This document shows positions 1 to 8,671 of a DNA stretch of 64,000 bases, piece after piece (positions within the stretch are counted from its first letter, which is position 1; each line of letters begins with the position of its first letter). The position numbers and the translations under genes are program-made. The DNA lies in assembly GCF_006438955.1 (NCBI RefSeq), contig NZ_RCZK01000001.1:186001-250000 (forward strand). Direction: 5' to 3'. Below the pieces are notes generated by a model, which did no database searches, was not told the DNA's origin, and was given only the letters and a program-made list of their open reading frames with translations. This DNA comes from Sphingomonas oligophenolica (GTDB taxonomy: Bacteria; Pseudomonadota; Alphaproteobacteria; Sphingomonadales; Sphingomonadaceae).

Positions 1-483
1 CCCCAACCACGCGACCTTGAGACCGGGGAGCGACCTACCGGTCTCGATGATCGTCAGCAGGTCGGCGACGATCTGGCACGGGTGCGACGCGTCGGTGAGG
101 CCGTTGATCACGGGGACGCTGGCATGATGCGCCATCTCGTCGACCTTGGCGTGATCGTCGGTGCGGATCATGATCGCATCGACATAGCCCGACAGGACGC
201 GCGCGGTATCCGCGATCGTCTCGCCGCGACCCAGCTGCATCGATCCCGCGTCGGCGACGATCGAGGTGCCTCCCAATTGCCGGATCGCCATGTCGAAACT
301 GAAGCGCGTCCGCGTCGAGCTCTTTTCGAACACCATCGCCAGCGTGTGCCCGGCGAGCGGAGCGTCGGCGTCGGGTTTGCCCTTGGGCCAACCGCGGCGC
401 GCGGCCTTGCGATCGAGCGCGTCGGCGAGCATCGCGGCGATGCCGTCGGCGCCCGCATCGGTGAGATTCAGGAAATGGCGCAT
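1..483 (-). CDS. argF: Ornithine carbamoyltransferase, N-terminal part (cut by window edge)
   Basis: Converts ornithine and carbamoyl phosphate to citrulline in cytosolic arginine synthesis. Only the first 161 codons are inside the window. The ATG at 483 opens a protein beginning MRHFLNL. The carbamoyl-phosphate loop S-T-R-T-R lies at about residues 56-60 and the H-P-C-Q motif at about 134-137, both diagnostic of the OTC/ATC fold. It lies directly downstream of argD on the same strand, separated by about 160 bases that hold a palindromic element, so the two are probably co-transcribed. The rest of the gene is beyond the left edge. Identification is firm; whether the C-terminus is intact cannot be seen. 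Confidence 0.95.
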   Translation of the reverse strand, partial: MRHFLNLTDAGADGIAAMLADALDRKAARRGWPKGKPDADAPLAGHTLAMVFEKSSTRTRFSFDMAIRQLGGTSIVADAGSMQLGRGETIADTARVLSGYVDAIMIRTDDHAKVDEMAHHASVPVINGLTDASHPCQIVADLLTIIETGRSLPGLKVAWLG

Positions 484-487
484 TCTC

Positions 488-626
488 ATTCTCCTATCCC
501 GCTCCCGTCGGGAGAGGGAGCGAGCCGCGTAGCAGCGGAAGGGTGAGGACAGGGTGGGACGAATGCGCTGTCCTCACCCTTCCCAATTGCTCCGCAAGCT
601 GGCCCCTTCCTTCTCCGAAAGGGAGA
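488..626. repeat. Imperfect palindromic element between argD and argF
   Basis: The two halves are related by inversion. A 15-base block GAAGGGTGAGGACAG near 538 is matched by its complement starting near 569. The outer arms contain self-complementary GCTCCC/GGGAGC-type stems (left arm near 499-520, right arm near 601-628). It fills the argD-argF gap and could form a long hairpin in the transcript. It resembles a REP/MITE-type intergenic element; only this copy was seen in the window. Confidence 0.6.
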
Positions 627-641
627 GGGACATTAGGTCAA

Positions 642-1832
642 TCAGTCGTCGCTCGCGGCGACATATACCCGCGCCGCGGCCGATAGTTTCTCGACGCATT
701 CGGCGATATGGCTCTCGTCGATCACCAACGGCGGGAGCAGGCGGACGATATTCTCGCCCGCGGCCACGGTCAGCAACTGATGTTCGTCGCGCAGGAAGGC
801 GACGAAACGGCGGCTGTCGACCTTGAGCTTCAACCCGAGCATCAGCCCGCGGCCGCGCACCTCCTCGAACAAATGATCGTGGTTCGGGATCATCTGTTCG
901 AGCGCGCCGCGCAGCCGTTCACCCATTTTGGTGACGTGCTCGAAGAACCCATCGTCGAGAATCACGTCGAGCACCGCCTCGCCCGCCGCCATCGCGAGCG
1001 GGTTGCCGCCATAGGTCGAGCCGTGGGTGCCGAAGACCATGCCCTTCGCGGCTTCCTCGGTCGCGAGGCACGCGCCCAAGGGAAAGCCGCCGCCGATCCC
1101 CTTTGCCGCCGCCATGATGTCGGGCGTGATGCCGTAGAGTTCGTGCGCGAAGAACTTGCCGGTGCGGCCATAGCCCGCCTGCACTTCGTCGAGGACGAGC
1201 ATCAGGCCGTGCTCGTCGCACGCCTTGCGCAGGCCCTGCAGGAATTCAGGCGTCGCAACGCGGATGCCGCCTTCGCCCTGGATCGGTTCGACCAGGAAGC
1301 CCGCCGTGTTGTCGTCGATCAGCGCGAGCGCGCCCGCCAGATCGTTGAACTCGGCATATTTGAACCCCGGCAGCAGCGGCTCGAAGCCGTCGCGCATCTT
1401 GGCCTGGTTGGTCGCGGAGATCGCGCCCATCGTGCGCCCGTGGAACGCGTTGCTGAAGGTGATGAGGTTGTGGCGCTCGGCATGGCCGTTCGCGAAATGA
1501 TAGCGCCGCGCGGTCTTGATCGCGCATTCGACCGCCTCGGCGCCCGAATTGGTGAAGAACACGGTGTCGGCGAAGCTGTGGTCGACCAGTCGCTGCGCGA
1601 GATGTTCGCCCTGCGGCGAGCCGTAGACGTTCGACACATGCATCAGCGTCGCCGCCTGTTCGGCGATCGCCTTGGTCAGGACGGGGTGCGCGTGGCCGAG
1701 GCAATTGACCGCGATTCCCGCCGCCATGTCGAGATATTTGGTGCCGTCCTCGCCGTAGAGATACACGCCCTCGCCGCGCACCGGACGCACCTCGCACCGG
1801 GGATAGACGGGCATGAGTGCGGTGATGGCCAC
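642..1832 (-). CDS. argD: Acetylornithine/succinyldiaminopimelate aminotransferase
   Basis: PLP-dependent class III aminotransferase that makes N-acetylornithine; family members often also serve lysine synthesis. The 396-residue product has the GEGGI segment near 187, the L-D-E-V-Q motif near 214-218 and the PLP lysine in A-A-A-K-G-I-G-G-G near 244. I chose the GTG at 1832 as start: an AAGGAG Shine-Dalgarno stands 8 bases upstream, and the protein then begins MAITALMP as in relatives. A longer reading from 1862 would put the ribosome site inside the gene. It is the first gene of an argD-argF unit. Confidence 0.95.
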   Translation of the reverse strand: MAITALMPVYPRCEVRPVRGEGVYLYGEDGTKYLDMAAGIAVNCLGHAHPVLTKAIAEQAATLMHVSNVYGSPQGEHLAQRLVDHSFADTVFFTNSGAEAVECAIKTARRYHFANGHAERHNLITFSNAFHGRTMGAISATNQAKMRDGFEPLLPGFKYAEFNDLAGALALIDDNTAGFLVEPIQGEGGIRVATPEFLQGLRKACDEHGLMLVLDEVQAGYGRTGKFFAHELYGITPDIMAAAKGIGGGFPLGACLATEEAAKGMVFGTHGSTYGGNPLAMAAGEAVLDVILDDGFFEHVTKMGERLRGALEQMIPNHDHLFEEVRGRGLMLGLKLKVDSRRFVAFLRDEHQLLTVAAGENIVRLLPPLVIDESHIAECVEKLSAAARVYVAASDD

Positions 1833-2107
1833 GGGGCGGACTCCTTTTCCTTGAAACGACAAAGGCGGCCCGTTCGGAGCCGCCTCGGATGATGATACGG
1901 GATCGGGGGCGACAGGACAACACCGCGCACGCCAGCCGGTGAGACCGCCGCGAAATGGCGAGATTCACGGATCAATGGCGCAATGTGCCTGGCGAAAAAT
2001 AGCAAAACCCTTTCAGCACAAATACTTAGGCGTTTGGCATGCGTAATGCACTAATACAGCTGCGACGGCACACGATCGTCGCGCCATCTTGTCACAGGAG
2101 GATTTCC

Positions 2108-2359
2108 ATGTTGCGCCCCACCACCCCCTTTACGCTGTTGATCGCTGCGATCCCGGCGTTCGCACTCGCCCAGCCCGTTCTGGCGCAGGCCGCGATGAAG
2201 CCGATCACGATGAGCAAATCGGTCTTCAAGGATGATACCAGCCGCGTGTGCATGCCACGCGAGACGCTCGGCAAGGGCGTCGACAAGACGCTGCCCAAAA
2301 CGATCTGCGATACCCAGGCAGGATGGGAATCCGGCGGGGTGACGTTCAAGCTGAAGTGA
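2108..2359 (+). CDS. Small exported protein of unknown function
   Basis: An 83-residue product with a Sec signal peptide: a hydrophobic stretch at about residues 8-24, then AQPVLAQA, with likely cleavage after AQA. The mature part is about 55 residues, polar, with two cysteines (C-M-P and I-C-D-T) that could form a disulfide in the periplasm. The start is the ATG at 2108, preceded by a good AGGAGG site 7 bases upstream; an ATG at 2039 lacks one. It is convergent with proS. I do not recognise the family; small proteins of this sort are common in sphingomonads. Confidence 0.75.
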   Translation: MLRPTTPFTLLIAAIPAFALAQPVLAQAAMKPITMSKSVFKDDTSRVCMPRETLGKGVDKTLPKTICDTQAGWESGGVTFKLK

Positions 2360-2368
2360 CCGATCGGC

Positions 2369-2393
2369 GCGCCCCTCCACGCCGGAGGGGCGC
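2369..2393. terminator. GC-rich hairpin between convergent genes
   Basis: A perfect 10-base-pair stem (2369-2378 with 2384-2393) and a 5-base loop lie between the stop of the small exported protein at 2359 and the stop of proS at 2400. There is no U-tract on either side, so it may be a bidirectional but weak terminator or a transcript-end stabiliser. Confidence 0.55.
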
Positions 2394-2399
2394 ATCCGC

Positions 2400-3935
2400 T
2401 CAGTAGGCGCGACCCACCAGCACGCGCTCGACTGCGGGGTCACCGGCGAAGATACAGGCAGCATCGGGATGGGCGGTCTGGCCGATCGGCACGTTGCGGA
2501 GCGTCAGTTTCAACGCTTTGAGCCGCTCGACGATCGCATCGAGCACGGTGCCGGTCGGTTTGGACCACGCGACATCGGCCCAGCCGGGGTTGCGCTGGCC
2601 GTCGGCGAACATCGCTTCGATCGCGCTCCAGTCCGATACCGGGGCGATATTCGCCTTGAGCCGCGCGTCGGCCTGATCGAACAGCGCCTGCTGGATGTCG
2701 GCGAGCAATTGCGGCGCGTCCGCTTCGAAATTGCCGCGCAGGACGACCTGGCTGTCGAGCTTGCCGTCGTCGCGATACAGGCGGTCGCGGCGGATCATTG
2801 AGACGTTGCCCCCGGCCATGTCGCGGCCGCCAATCTCGATCACGATCGGCGCGCCCTTCTTCACCCAGCCCCAGCGCTTGGTCGCGGGCTTGGCGGGTTT
2901 CAGGTCGAGCAATGCGCGCACCGGTTCGCCAAGCGCGGTCAGTGTCGACAGGTTCGACTGGATGTCCTTGGCATACGCGATCAACGCCTCGTCCTCGTCA
3001 TTGTCGCGGAGCATCGGCACGATCACGATCTGCCACGGCGCGATCCGGGGCGGCACGCGCAGGCCATCGTCGTCGCCATGCACCATGATCAGCCCGCCGA
3101 TCATCCGCGTCGACATCCCCCAGCTGGTCGTCTGTGCGAGCTCGAGTTGGCCGTCCTTGTTCTGGAAGCGGATGCCTTGCGCCGAGGAAAAATTGGTACC
3201 GAGGAAATGGCTCGTGCCCGCCTGGAGCGCCTTGCCGTCCTGCATCATCGCCTCGATCGACCAGGTGCCGACCGCGCCGGGGAAACGCTCGTTCTCGGGC
3301 TTCTCGCCGACGATGACGGGCATCGCGACGCAGGTTTCGGCGAAGTCGCGATAGACCTCGACCATCCGCAGCGTCTCCTCGCGCGCCTCGGCCTCGGTGG
3401 CGTGCGCGGTATGCCCCTCCTGCCAGAGGAATTCGGCGGTGCGCAGGAACATCCGGGTGCGCATTTCCCAGCGGACGACGTTGGCCCATTGGTTGATCAG
3501 CACGGGCAGATCGCGCCACGACTGGACCCAGCGCGCGAACGCGACGCCGATCACGGTTTCCGACGTCGGGCGCACGACCAGCGGCTCTTCGAGCTTCGCC
3601 GACGGATCGGGGACGAGCCCGCCCTTGCCGTCGGCGATCAGCCGGTGATGCGTGACGACCGCCATTTCCTTGGCGAAGCCATCGACATGTTCGGCCTCCT
3701 TCTCGAAATAGCTCAGGGGGATGAACAGCGGGAAATAGCAATTGTCATGCCCCGTCGCCTTGATCCGGTCATCGAGCAGCCGCTGGATCCGTTCCCAGAT
3801 GCCATAGCCCCACGGACGGATGACCATGCAGCCGCGCACGCCGCTCTCTTCGGCCATGTCGGCTTCGGTGATGACGGCCTGGTACCAGGCGGCGAAGTCG
3901 GCGTCGCGGGTGACGGGGAGGGCGTGCTTGATCAT
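2400..3935 (-). CDS. proS: Prolyl-tRNA synthetase
   Basis: Charges tRNA-Pro. Class II synthetase of 511 residues, without the editing insertion of the E. coli type; this short form is common in Alphaproteobacteria. The start ATG at 3935 gives MIKHALPV; the upstream open frame is a shadow over the divergent transporter. Class II core features include the R-P-T-S-E-T segment near 150, a W-E-M-R-T-R-M-F-L-R-T-E-F-L-W-Q motif-2 region near 185-200, and the C-terminal anticodon-binding domain starting around residue 285. It faces an EamA transporter starting 49 bases away on the other strand. Confidence 0.95.
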   Translation of the reverse strand: MIKHALPVTRDADFAAWYQAVITEADMAEESGVRGCMVIRPWGYGIWERIQRLLDDRIKATGHDNCYFPLFIPLSYFEKEAEHVDGFAKEMAVVTHHRLIADGKGGLVPDPSAKLEEPLVVRPTSETVIGVAFARWVQSWRDLPVLINQWANVVRWEMRTRMFLRTAEFLWQEGHTAHATEAEAREETLRMVEVYRDFAETCVAMPVIVGEKPENERFPGAVGTWSIEAMMQDGKALQAGTSHFLGTNFSSAQGIRFQNKDGQLELAQTTSWGMSTRMIGGLIMVHGDDDGLRVPPRIAPWQIVIVPMLRDNDEDEALIAYAKDIQSNLSTLTALGEPVRALLDLKPAKPATKRWGWVKKGAPIVIEIGGRDMAGGNVSMIRRDRLYRDDGKLDSQVVLRGNFEADAPQLLADIQQALFDQADARLKANIAPVSDWSAIEAMFADGQRNPGWADVAWSKPTGTVLDAIVERLKALKLTLRNVPIGQTAHPDAACIFAGDPAVERVLVGRAY

Positions 3936-3983
3936 GGCGCCAGCGCCTACCCAATCCGCCAGCGGTTGGGTAGAGCCGCGCGG

Positions 3984-4886
3984 ATGAATGACCGCATCCC
4001 CCTCGCGATCGCGACGCGACTCGGTTCGGCGTTCTTCTTCGCGACGATGAACGCGGTGATCAAGCTGGCGCAGGCGCATGGCGCGTCGCTCGGTGAAATC
4101 CTGTTCTATCGCCAGTTCGTCGCGGCGCTGCTGGTCGGCGCGGTGGTGGCGAGCGGGCCGGGCGCGGGGTCGCTGAAGACCGCGAAATTCCCCGCGCATA
4201 TCCTGCGCGCGGTCGTCGGGCTGTTCGCGATGGCGTGCACCTTTACCGGGGTGATGGCGCTGCCGCTCGCCGAGGCGACGACATTGGGGTTCACGATGCC
4301 GATCTTCGCGACGATCCTGGGCGCGCTGATCCTGCGCGAACCGACCGGCGTGCACCGTTGGGGGGCGGTGCTGATCGGGTTCGTCGGGGTGCTGATCGTC
4401 GCGCAGCCGGGCGGCGGGCATTTCCCGCTCTGGGGCGCGCTCGCGGGGCTCGGCGGCGCGTTGCTGACCGCGAGCGTGTCGATCCTGCTCCGCCAGATTT
4501 CGCGGACCGAGGCGACGCTGACGACGGTGTTCTGGTTTTCGACGCTGTCACTGCTGCCGCTCGGCATCGCCTATGCCTTCGTCGCGCAGGCACACCCGGC
4601 GATCACGTGGTTGCTGATGATCGGGGTCGGCGCACTGGGCGGCGTCGGCCAGCTCGCGATGACGTCGGCGCTGCGGTTCGGGCCGGTTTCGGTGGTGGTG
4701 CCGATGGATTATTCGAGCCTGTTATGGGCGACGGTGTACGGGTGGGCAATCTTCGCGGTGCTGCCCGAGGCATCGACCTGGCTCGGCGCGCCGGTCATCG
4801 TGGTGTCGGGGCTCTACATCGTGTGGCGCGAGCGCGTGCGGCGGCGGATCGAAACGCAGCAGGCGATTCCTCAAGGCGTCGGCTGA
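3984..4886 (+). CDS. EamA/DMT family membrane transporter
   Basis: A 300-residue inner-membrane protein with about ten hydrophobic helices in two repeated EamA-type halves, the drug/metabolite transporter superfamily. The start ATG at 3984 gives MNDRIPLA; a long in-frame extension upstream overlaps proS and is not coding. The second half starts near residue 150. The substrate cannot be inferred. It is divergent from proS, so the 48-base gap must hold both promoters or they lie inside the genes. Confidence 0.85.
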   Translation: MNDRIPLAIATRLGSAFFFATMNAVIKLAQAHGASLGEILFYRQFVAALLVGAVVASGPGAGSLKTAKFPAHILRAVVGLFAMACTFTGVMALPLAEATTLGFTMPIFATILGALILREPTGVHRWGAVLIGFVGVLIVAQPGGGHFPLWGALAGLGGALLTASVSILLRQISRTEATLTTVFWFSTLSLLPLGIAYAFVAQAHPAITWLLMIGVGALGGVGQLAMTSALRFGPVSVVVPMDYSSLLWATVYGWAIFAVLPEASTWLGAPVIVVSGLYIVWRERVRRRIETQQAIPQGVG

Positions 4887-5168
4887 GCGCCGCGCGCGCC
4901 CGCGAGCAACCGGGTCGCGCGCAGGTGCATTTCGCAGTGGGTCGCGGCGAACATACCGAGTTCAAGCGCCAGCGCGGCATCGGCGACGAGCGCGACGTCG
5001 AACGCCATCGGGGCCTTGCTCAATCCGCGTCGTGCCCCCGGCCACCTCTTCGTCCTCGATGCCATGATCGACATTGATCGCCAGCGCTTCGCGCGGAAGG
5101 CGGGGAAACGCGCTCTCGATCCGGAGGAAAAAACAGAGGGGACGTCAAAACCTCTAACAATAAACACC
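4887..5168. other. Gap with a possible degraded minus-strand coding remnant
   Basis: About 280 bases between the EamA gene and the TlpA-like gene. On the minus strand, codon-like use (GC-rich third positions) runs in one frame from about 5100 to 5010 (reading as REALAINVDHG, then GIEDEEVAGG) and then in a second frame from about 5005 to 4887 (reading as AFDVALVADAALALELG, then MFAATHCEMH). Joined by a frameshift near 5005 they would give one peptide of about 70 residues. I do not recognise it, and there is no convincing start. It may be a decayed gene or chance. Confidence 0.3.
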
Positions 5169-5795
5169 CTAGCTCGCCTCGGCGATTAGCGCGCGCACGG
5201 CAGGGCTGGTCCAGTCGTTGCCGCCGTGCCAGCGCCACACTTCCTTGCCCGCCGAATCGAACAGGATCGTCGTCGGCAGGTTCGCGCCATAGCCCAGGCT
5301 CAGCGCCATCTGGTCGTCGACATAGGGCGCGAGCGCGGTGGCGCCGTGGTCGGCCAGGAATTGCGGGACGCGCTTGGTATTCTGCGTGTCCTGGCTGATC
5401 GCGAGTACCGCGACCTTGCCGTCGAGCGCTGCGGCGGCGGCGTTCAAGGTCGGCAATTCGGCGACGCATGGCCCGCACCATGTCGCCCACAGGTTGAGGA
5501 GGACGGGCTTGCCGCGGAACGCGGCCAGCGTCGTGGGCTTGCCGTCGGGGGCCTTGAACTCGGCGGTCGGGGCGGCGTCTCCCTTATGGCTGCGGTCGAT
5601 GCCGGTCAGCGGCGCGGCGGGCGCGGCGCTGTTCGCAGACACGACCTCGTCGCTCGACAGGTCGTCGGCGGTGGCCGTGGTGGCGTCGGCGACGTTGGCT
5701 TGTGCGGGCGCATCGCTTTGCCTATCGCAACCCGCGATGCCGGTGGCGGCGATGAGGAGACTGGCGATCGCCAGGCGCGACGACGAAAACGGCAT
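5169..5795 (-). CDS. TlpA-like thioredoxin-fold lipoprotein
   Basis: Predicted periplasmic thiol-disulfide oxidoreductase of the TlpA/ResA type, 208 residues. A hydrophobic N-terminus ends in a lipobox (G-I-A-G-C, Cys near residue 22), so it is probably a lipoprotein anchored in the membrane. An acidic Ala-rich linker follows to about residue 65, then a thioredoxin domain with the active site W-A-T-W-C-G-P-C. Such proteins reduce cysteines in cytochrome c maturation or other envelope proteins. The start ATG at 5795 overlaps or nearly touches the start of the divergent argH. Confidence 0.85.
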   Translation of the reverse strand: MPFSSSRLAIASLLIAATGIAGCDRQSDAPAQANVADATTATADDLSSDEVVSANSAAPAAPLTGIDRSHKGDAAPTAEFKAPDGKPTTLAAFRGKPVLLNLWATWCGPCVAELPTLNAAAAALDGKVAVLAISQDTQNTKRVPQFLADHGATALAPYVDDQMALSLGYGANLPTTILFDSAGKEVWRWHGGNDWTSPAVRALIAEAS

Positions 5796-7176
5796 GGGTG
5801 GGTCCAATGCGATGTGGGGCGGTCGGTTCGCCGACGGCCCGGCGGCGGTGATGCGCGAGATAAACGCCAGCATCCCGTTCGACAAGCGGATGTGGCGTCA
5901 GGACATTGCCGGATCGAAGGCGCATGTCACGATGCTCGGCGCGCGGGGAATCGTGACCGCGGCGGATGCCGCGACGATCGCCGACGGGCTCGACGCGGTC
6001 GCCGCGGACTATGCCGCGAACGGGGTGCCGGTCGATCTCGACCTCGAAGACATCCACATGATGACCGAGGCGCGGCTGGCGGAGCGGATCGGCGCGGTCG
6101 CGGGCCGGCTCCACACCGCGCGCAGCCGCAACGACCAGGTCGCGACCGATTTTCGGTTGTGGGTGCGCGATGCGATCGACGAGGTGATCGCGGCGCTCGG
6201 CGCGTTCCAGGCGGCGCTGCTCGCGCGCGCGGACGAGCATGCCGACGCGGTGATGCCGGGCTTTACGCATCTCCAGTCGGCGCAGCCGGTAACGCTCGGC
6301 CACCATTTGATGGCGTATCATGAGATGATCGCGCGCGACTTGTCGCGGTTCGCGGATGCGCGGCGGCGGATGAACCGATGTCCGCTGGGGTCGGCGGCGC
6401 TGGCGGGGACGGGGTTCCCGATCGACCGTGATGCGACCGCGGCGGCGCTGGGGTTCGATGCGCCGACGCGCAACAGCCTGGACGCGGTGAGTGACCGCGA
6501 TTTCGCGCTCGATTACTTGTCCGCGGCGACACAATGTTCGCTCCATCTGTCGCGGCTGGCGGAGGAATTCGTGCTGTGGGCGTCGCAGCCGTTCGGGTTC
6601 GTCGCGCTGTCGGACCAATGGTCGACCGGCAGCTCGATCATGCCGCAGAAGCGCAATCCCGATGCCGCCGAACTGGTTCGCGGGCATGCCGGGCGGATCA
6701 TGGGATGCATGACCAGCCTGATGGTGACGATGAAGGGCCTGCCGCTCGCCTATTCGAAGGACATGCAGGACGACAAGCCGCCGGTGTTTGACGCCCACGA
6801 CCTGTTGGCGCTGAGCATCGCGGCGATGACCGGGATGATCGCGAGCGCGACGTTCCGCACCGACCGGATGCGCAGCGTCGCGGAGAGCGGTTTTGCGACC
6901 GCGACCGATCTGGCCGACTGGCTGGTGCGCGAGGCGAACCTGCCGTTCCGCGAGGCGCATTACGTCACTGGCCGTGCGGTGAAGCGTGCCGAGGAACTCG
7001 GCGTGGCGCTCGACGCATTGTCGCTCGACGATTTGCAGGCGATCGATGCGCGGATCGACGCGCGCGTGTATGACGTATTGTCGGTCGACGCCTCGGTGGC
7101 GAGCCGGACGAGTTTCGGCGGCACCGCGCCCGCCAATGTGCGCGCCGCAATCCGCGCGGCGCGGGAGGACGGGTGA
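5794..7176 (+). CDS. argH: Argininosuccinate lyase
   Basis: Splits argininosuccinate into arginine and fumarate. The product is about 460 residues, normal for the family. Seen: N-terminal M-W-G-G-R-F, the H-L-Q-S-A-Q-P segment, and the fumarase/aspartase signature [11 protein letters not shown]. Two in-frame starts are possible: ATG 5794 ([12 protein letters not shown]) and ATG 5812 (MWGGRF). The first would overlap the divergent tlpA start codon. It heads an operon with a lipoprotein gene (TGATG overlap), lysA and cysG. Confidence 0.95.
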   Translation: MGGSNAMWGGRFADGPAAVMREINASIPFDKRMWRQDIAGSKAHVTMLGARGIVTAADAATIADGLDAVAADYAANGVPVDLDLEDIHMMTEARLAERIGAVAGRLHTARSRNDQVATDFRLWVRDAIDEVIAALGAFQAALLARADEHADAVMPGFTHLQSAQPVTLGHHLMAYHEMIARDLSRFADARRRMNRCPLGSAALAGTGFPIDRDATAAALGFDAPTRNSLDAVSDRDFALDYLSAATQCSLHLSRLAEEFVLWASQPFGFVALSDQWSTGSSIMPQKRNPDAAELVRGHAGRIMGCMTSLMVTMKGLPLAYSKDMQDDKPPVFDAHDLLALSIAAMTGMIASATFRTDRMRSVAESGFATATDLADWLVREANLPFREAHYVTGRAVKRAEELGVALDALSLDDLQAIDARIDARVYDVLSVDASVASRTSFGGTAPANVRAAIRAAREDG

Positions 7177-7409
7177 TGAAGAAGGTCGTGCTGCTGATGG
7201 GATTCGCGCTGGCGGGATGCGGCGCGGCGCGACCGCTGGAGGTCGCCAAGGGGGAATCGCTACCGCCCGCACCCTATGGCGCCGCCGCGGTGCCGACCCC
7301 CGAACAGCTGCTGACCCCGACCAGCCAGCAGCGCCCGCAGCGTAGCGACGAGCTTCTGAAGAATTCCGAAGAACGCCGCAGCGACGAATTCGACCTGCCG
7401 CCCAACTGA
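7176..7409 (+). CDS. Small lipoprotein
   Basis: A 77-residue product with a lipoprotein signal (hydrophobic run, then F-A-L-A-G-C, Cys near 16). The mature part is Pro/Gln/Glu-rich and disordered-looking. Small lipoproteins in this position between argH and lysA are usual in sphingomonads and recall LptM/YifL, which stabilises LptD maturation in enterobacteria; that assignment is inference from position and size. The ATG overlaps the argH stop, and its own stop overlaps the lysA ATG. Confidence 0.8.
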   Translation: MKKVVLLMGFALAGCGAARPLEVAKGESLPPAPYGAAAVPTPEQLLTPTSQQRPQRSDELLKNSEERRSDEFDLPPN

Positions 7410-8671
7410 TGGACAGTTTCGATTATCGCGATGGCGTCCTGCATTGCGAGGACGTCGCGCTCGCAACGATCGCGGCAGCGGTCGGCACCCCGGTCTATGT
7501 CTATTCGACCGCGACCCTGCGCCGCCACGCGCGGGTGTTCCGCGAGGGGCTGGCGGGGTTGGCAAAGGTGCATCTGGCCTATGCGATCAAGGCGAATCCC
7601 AACCTCGCAGTGCTGCGCGTCCTGGCCGACAAAGGCTATGGCGCCGACGTCGTCTCGGGCGGCGAGATGGCACGGGCGCTGGCGGCTGGGATTCCAGCGG
7701 CGGACATCGTTTTCTCGGGCGTCGGCAAGACGCGGGCCGAACTCGCCAAAGGGCTGGATGAGGGCATCGGCCAGTTCAATCTGGAACTTGAGGAAGAGGG
7801 CGTGGTCCTCGCCGGGCTCGCCGCCGCGCGCGGAATGCGCGCGCCCGCGACGTTGCGGGTCAACCCCGATGTCGACGCGGGCACGCATGCAAAGATCTCG
7901 ACTGGTAAGGCGGACAACAAGTTCGGGGTACCGATCGACCAGGCGCCCGCGATGTTCGCGCGCCTTGCCGCGCTCGACGGGATCGACCTGAAGGGCGTCG
8001 CGATCCACATCGGCAGCCAATTATCGGACCTGGGGCGCCTGGAGGTGGCGTATGCGCGGGTCGGACGGCTGGTGGCGGCGCTGCGCGCGGCGGGGCATCG
8101 CATCACCCGGGTCGATCTCGGCGGCGGGCTCGGCGTGCCATACAAGGCCGACGACGTGCTGCCCTCGCCTGCCGACTATGGCACGATGGTCGCGCGCGCG
8201 ACTGCGGGGTGGGATGTCGAACTGATGTTCGAACCCGGCCGCGTGATTGCGGGTAATGCGGGGGTGCTGCTGACCGAGGTGATCTGGGTCAAGCCCGGCG
8301 TCACCGACCCTTATGTCATCGTCGATGCGGCGATGAACGATCTGATGCGTCCCGCGCTCTACGACGCCTGGCATGATTTCGCGGCGGTCGCGCCGACCGG
8401 CGATCGCATGCGCGCCAACATCGCGGGGCCGGTGTGCGAAAGCGGCGATACCTTCGCGATGGGGCGCGACATCGACGCGGTCGCGAGCGGTGACCTGGCG
8501 GTGTTCCGCACCGCGGGTGCCTATGGTGCGACGATGGCGTCGACCTACAACAGCCGCGGGCTGGTGCCCGAGGTGCTGGTCGACGGCGACCGGTTCGCGG
8601 TGGTCGCCGATCGGATCCAGCCTGAGACGATCCTGGCCGCCGAGCGCGTGCCCGAATGGCTCGAGAAATGA
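7409..8671 (+). CDS. lysA: Diaminopimelate decarboxylase
   Basis: The last step of lysine synthesis, meso-diaminopimelate to lysine plus CO2. 420 residues, fold III PLP enzyme. The PLP lysine is in A-Y-A-I-K-A-N-P near residue 61; the phosphate-binding G-G-G-L-G-V segment is near 240; the C-E-S-G-D motif, whose Cys comes from the partner subunit, is near 345. The start overlaps the preceding lipoprotein stop (TGATG) and its stop overlaps the next ATG (ATGA), so it is translationally coupled on both sides. Confidence 0.97.
   Translation: MDSFDYRDGVLHCEDVALATIAAAVGTPVYVYSTATLRRHARVFREGLAGLAKVHLAYAIKANPNLAVLRVLADKGYGADVVSGGEMARALAAGIPAADIVFSGVGKTRAELAKGLDEGIGQFNLELEEEGVVLAGLAAARGMRAPATLRVNPDVDAGTHAKISTGKADNKFGVPIDQAPAMFARLAALDGIDLKGVAIHIGSQLSDLGRLEVAYARVGRLVAALRAAGHRITRVDLGGGLGVPYKADDVLPSPADYGTMVARATAGWDVELMFEPGRVIAGNAGVLLTEVIWVKPGVTDPYVIVDAAMNDLMRPALYDAWHDFAAVAPTGDRMRANIAGPVCESGDTFAMGRDIDAVASGDLAVFRTAGAYGATMASTYNSRGLVPEVLVDGDRFAVVADRIQPETILAAERVPEWLEK

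Noticed and set aside
708..1892. Long plus-strand open frame (about 394 codons) opposite argD
   Set aside because: It is antisense to argD, which has intact PLP motifs and a ribosome site. High GC gives long open antisense frames.
3078..3983. Plus-strand upstream extension of the EamA transporter
   Set aside because: It lies antisense to proS and lacks any transporter features; the gene starts at the ATG at 3984.
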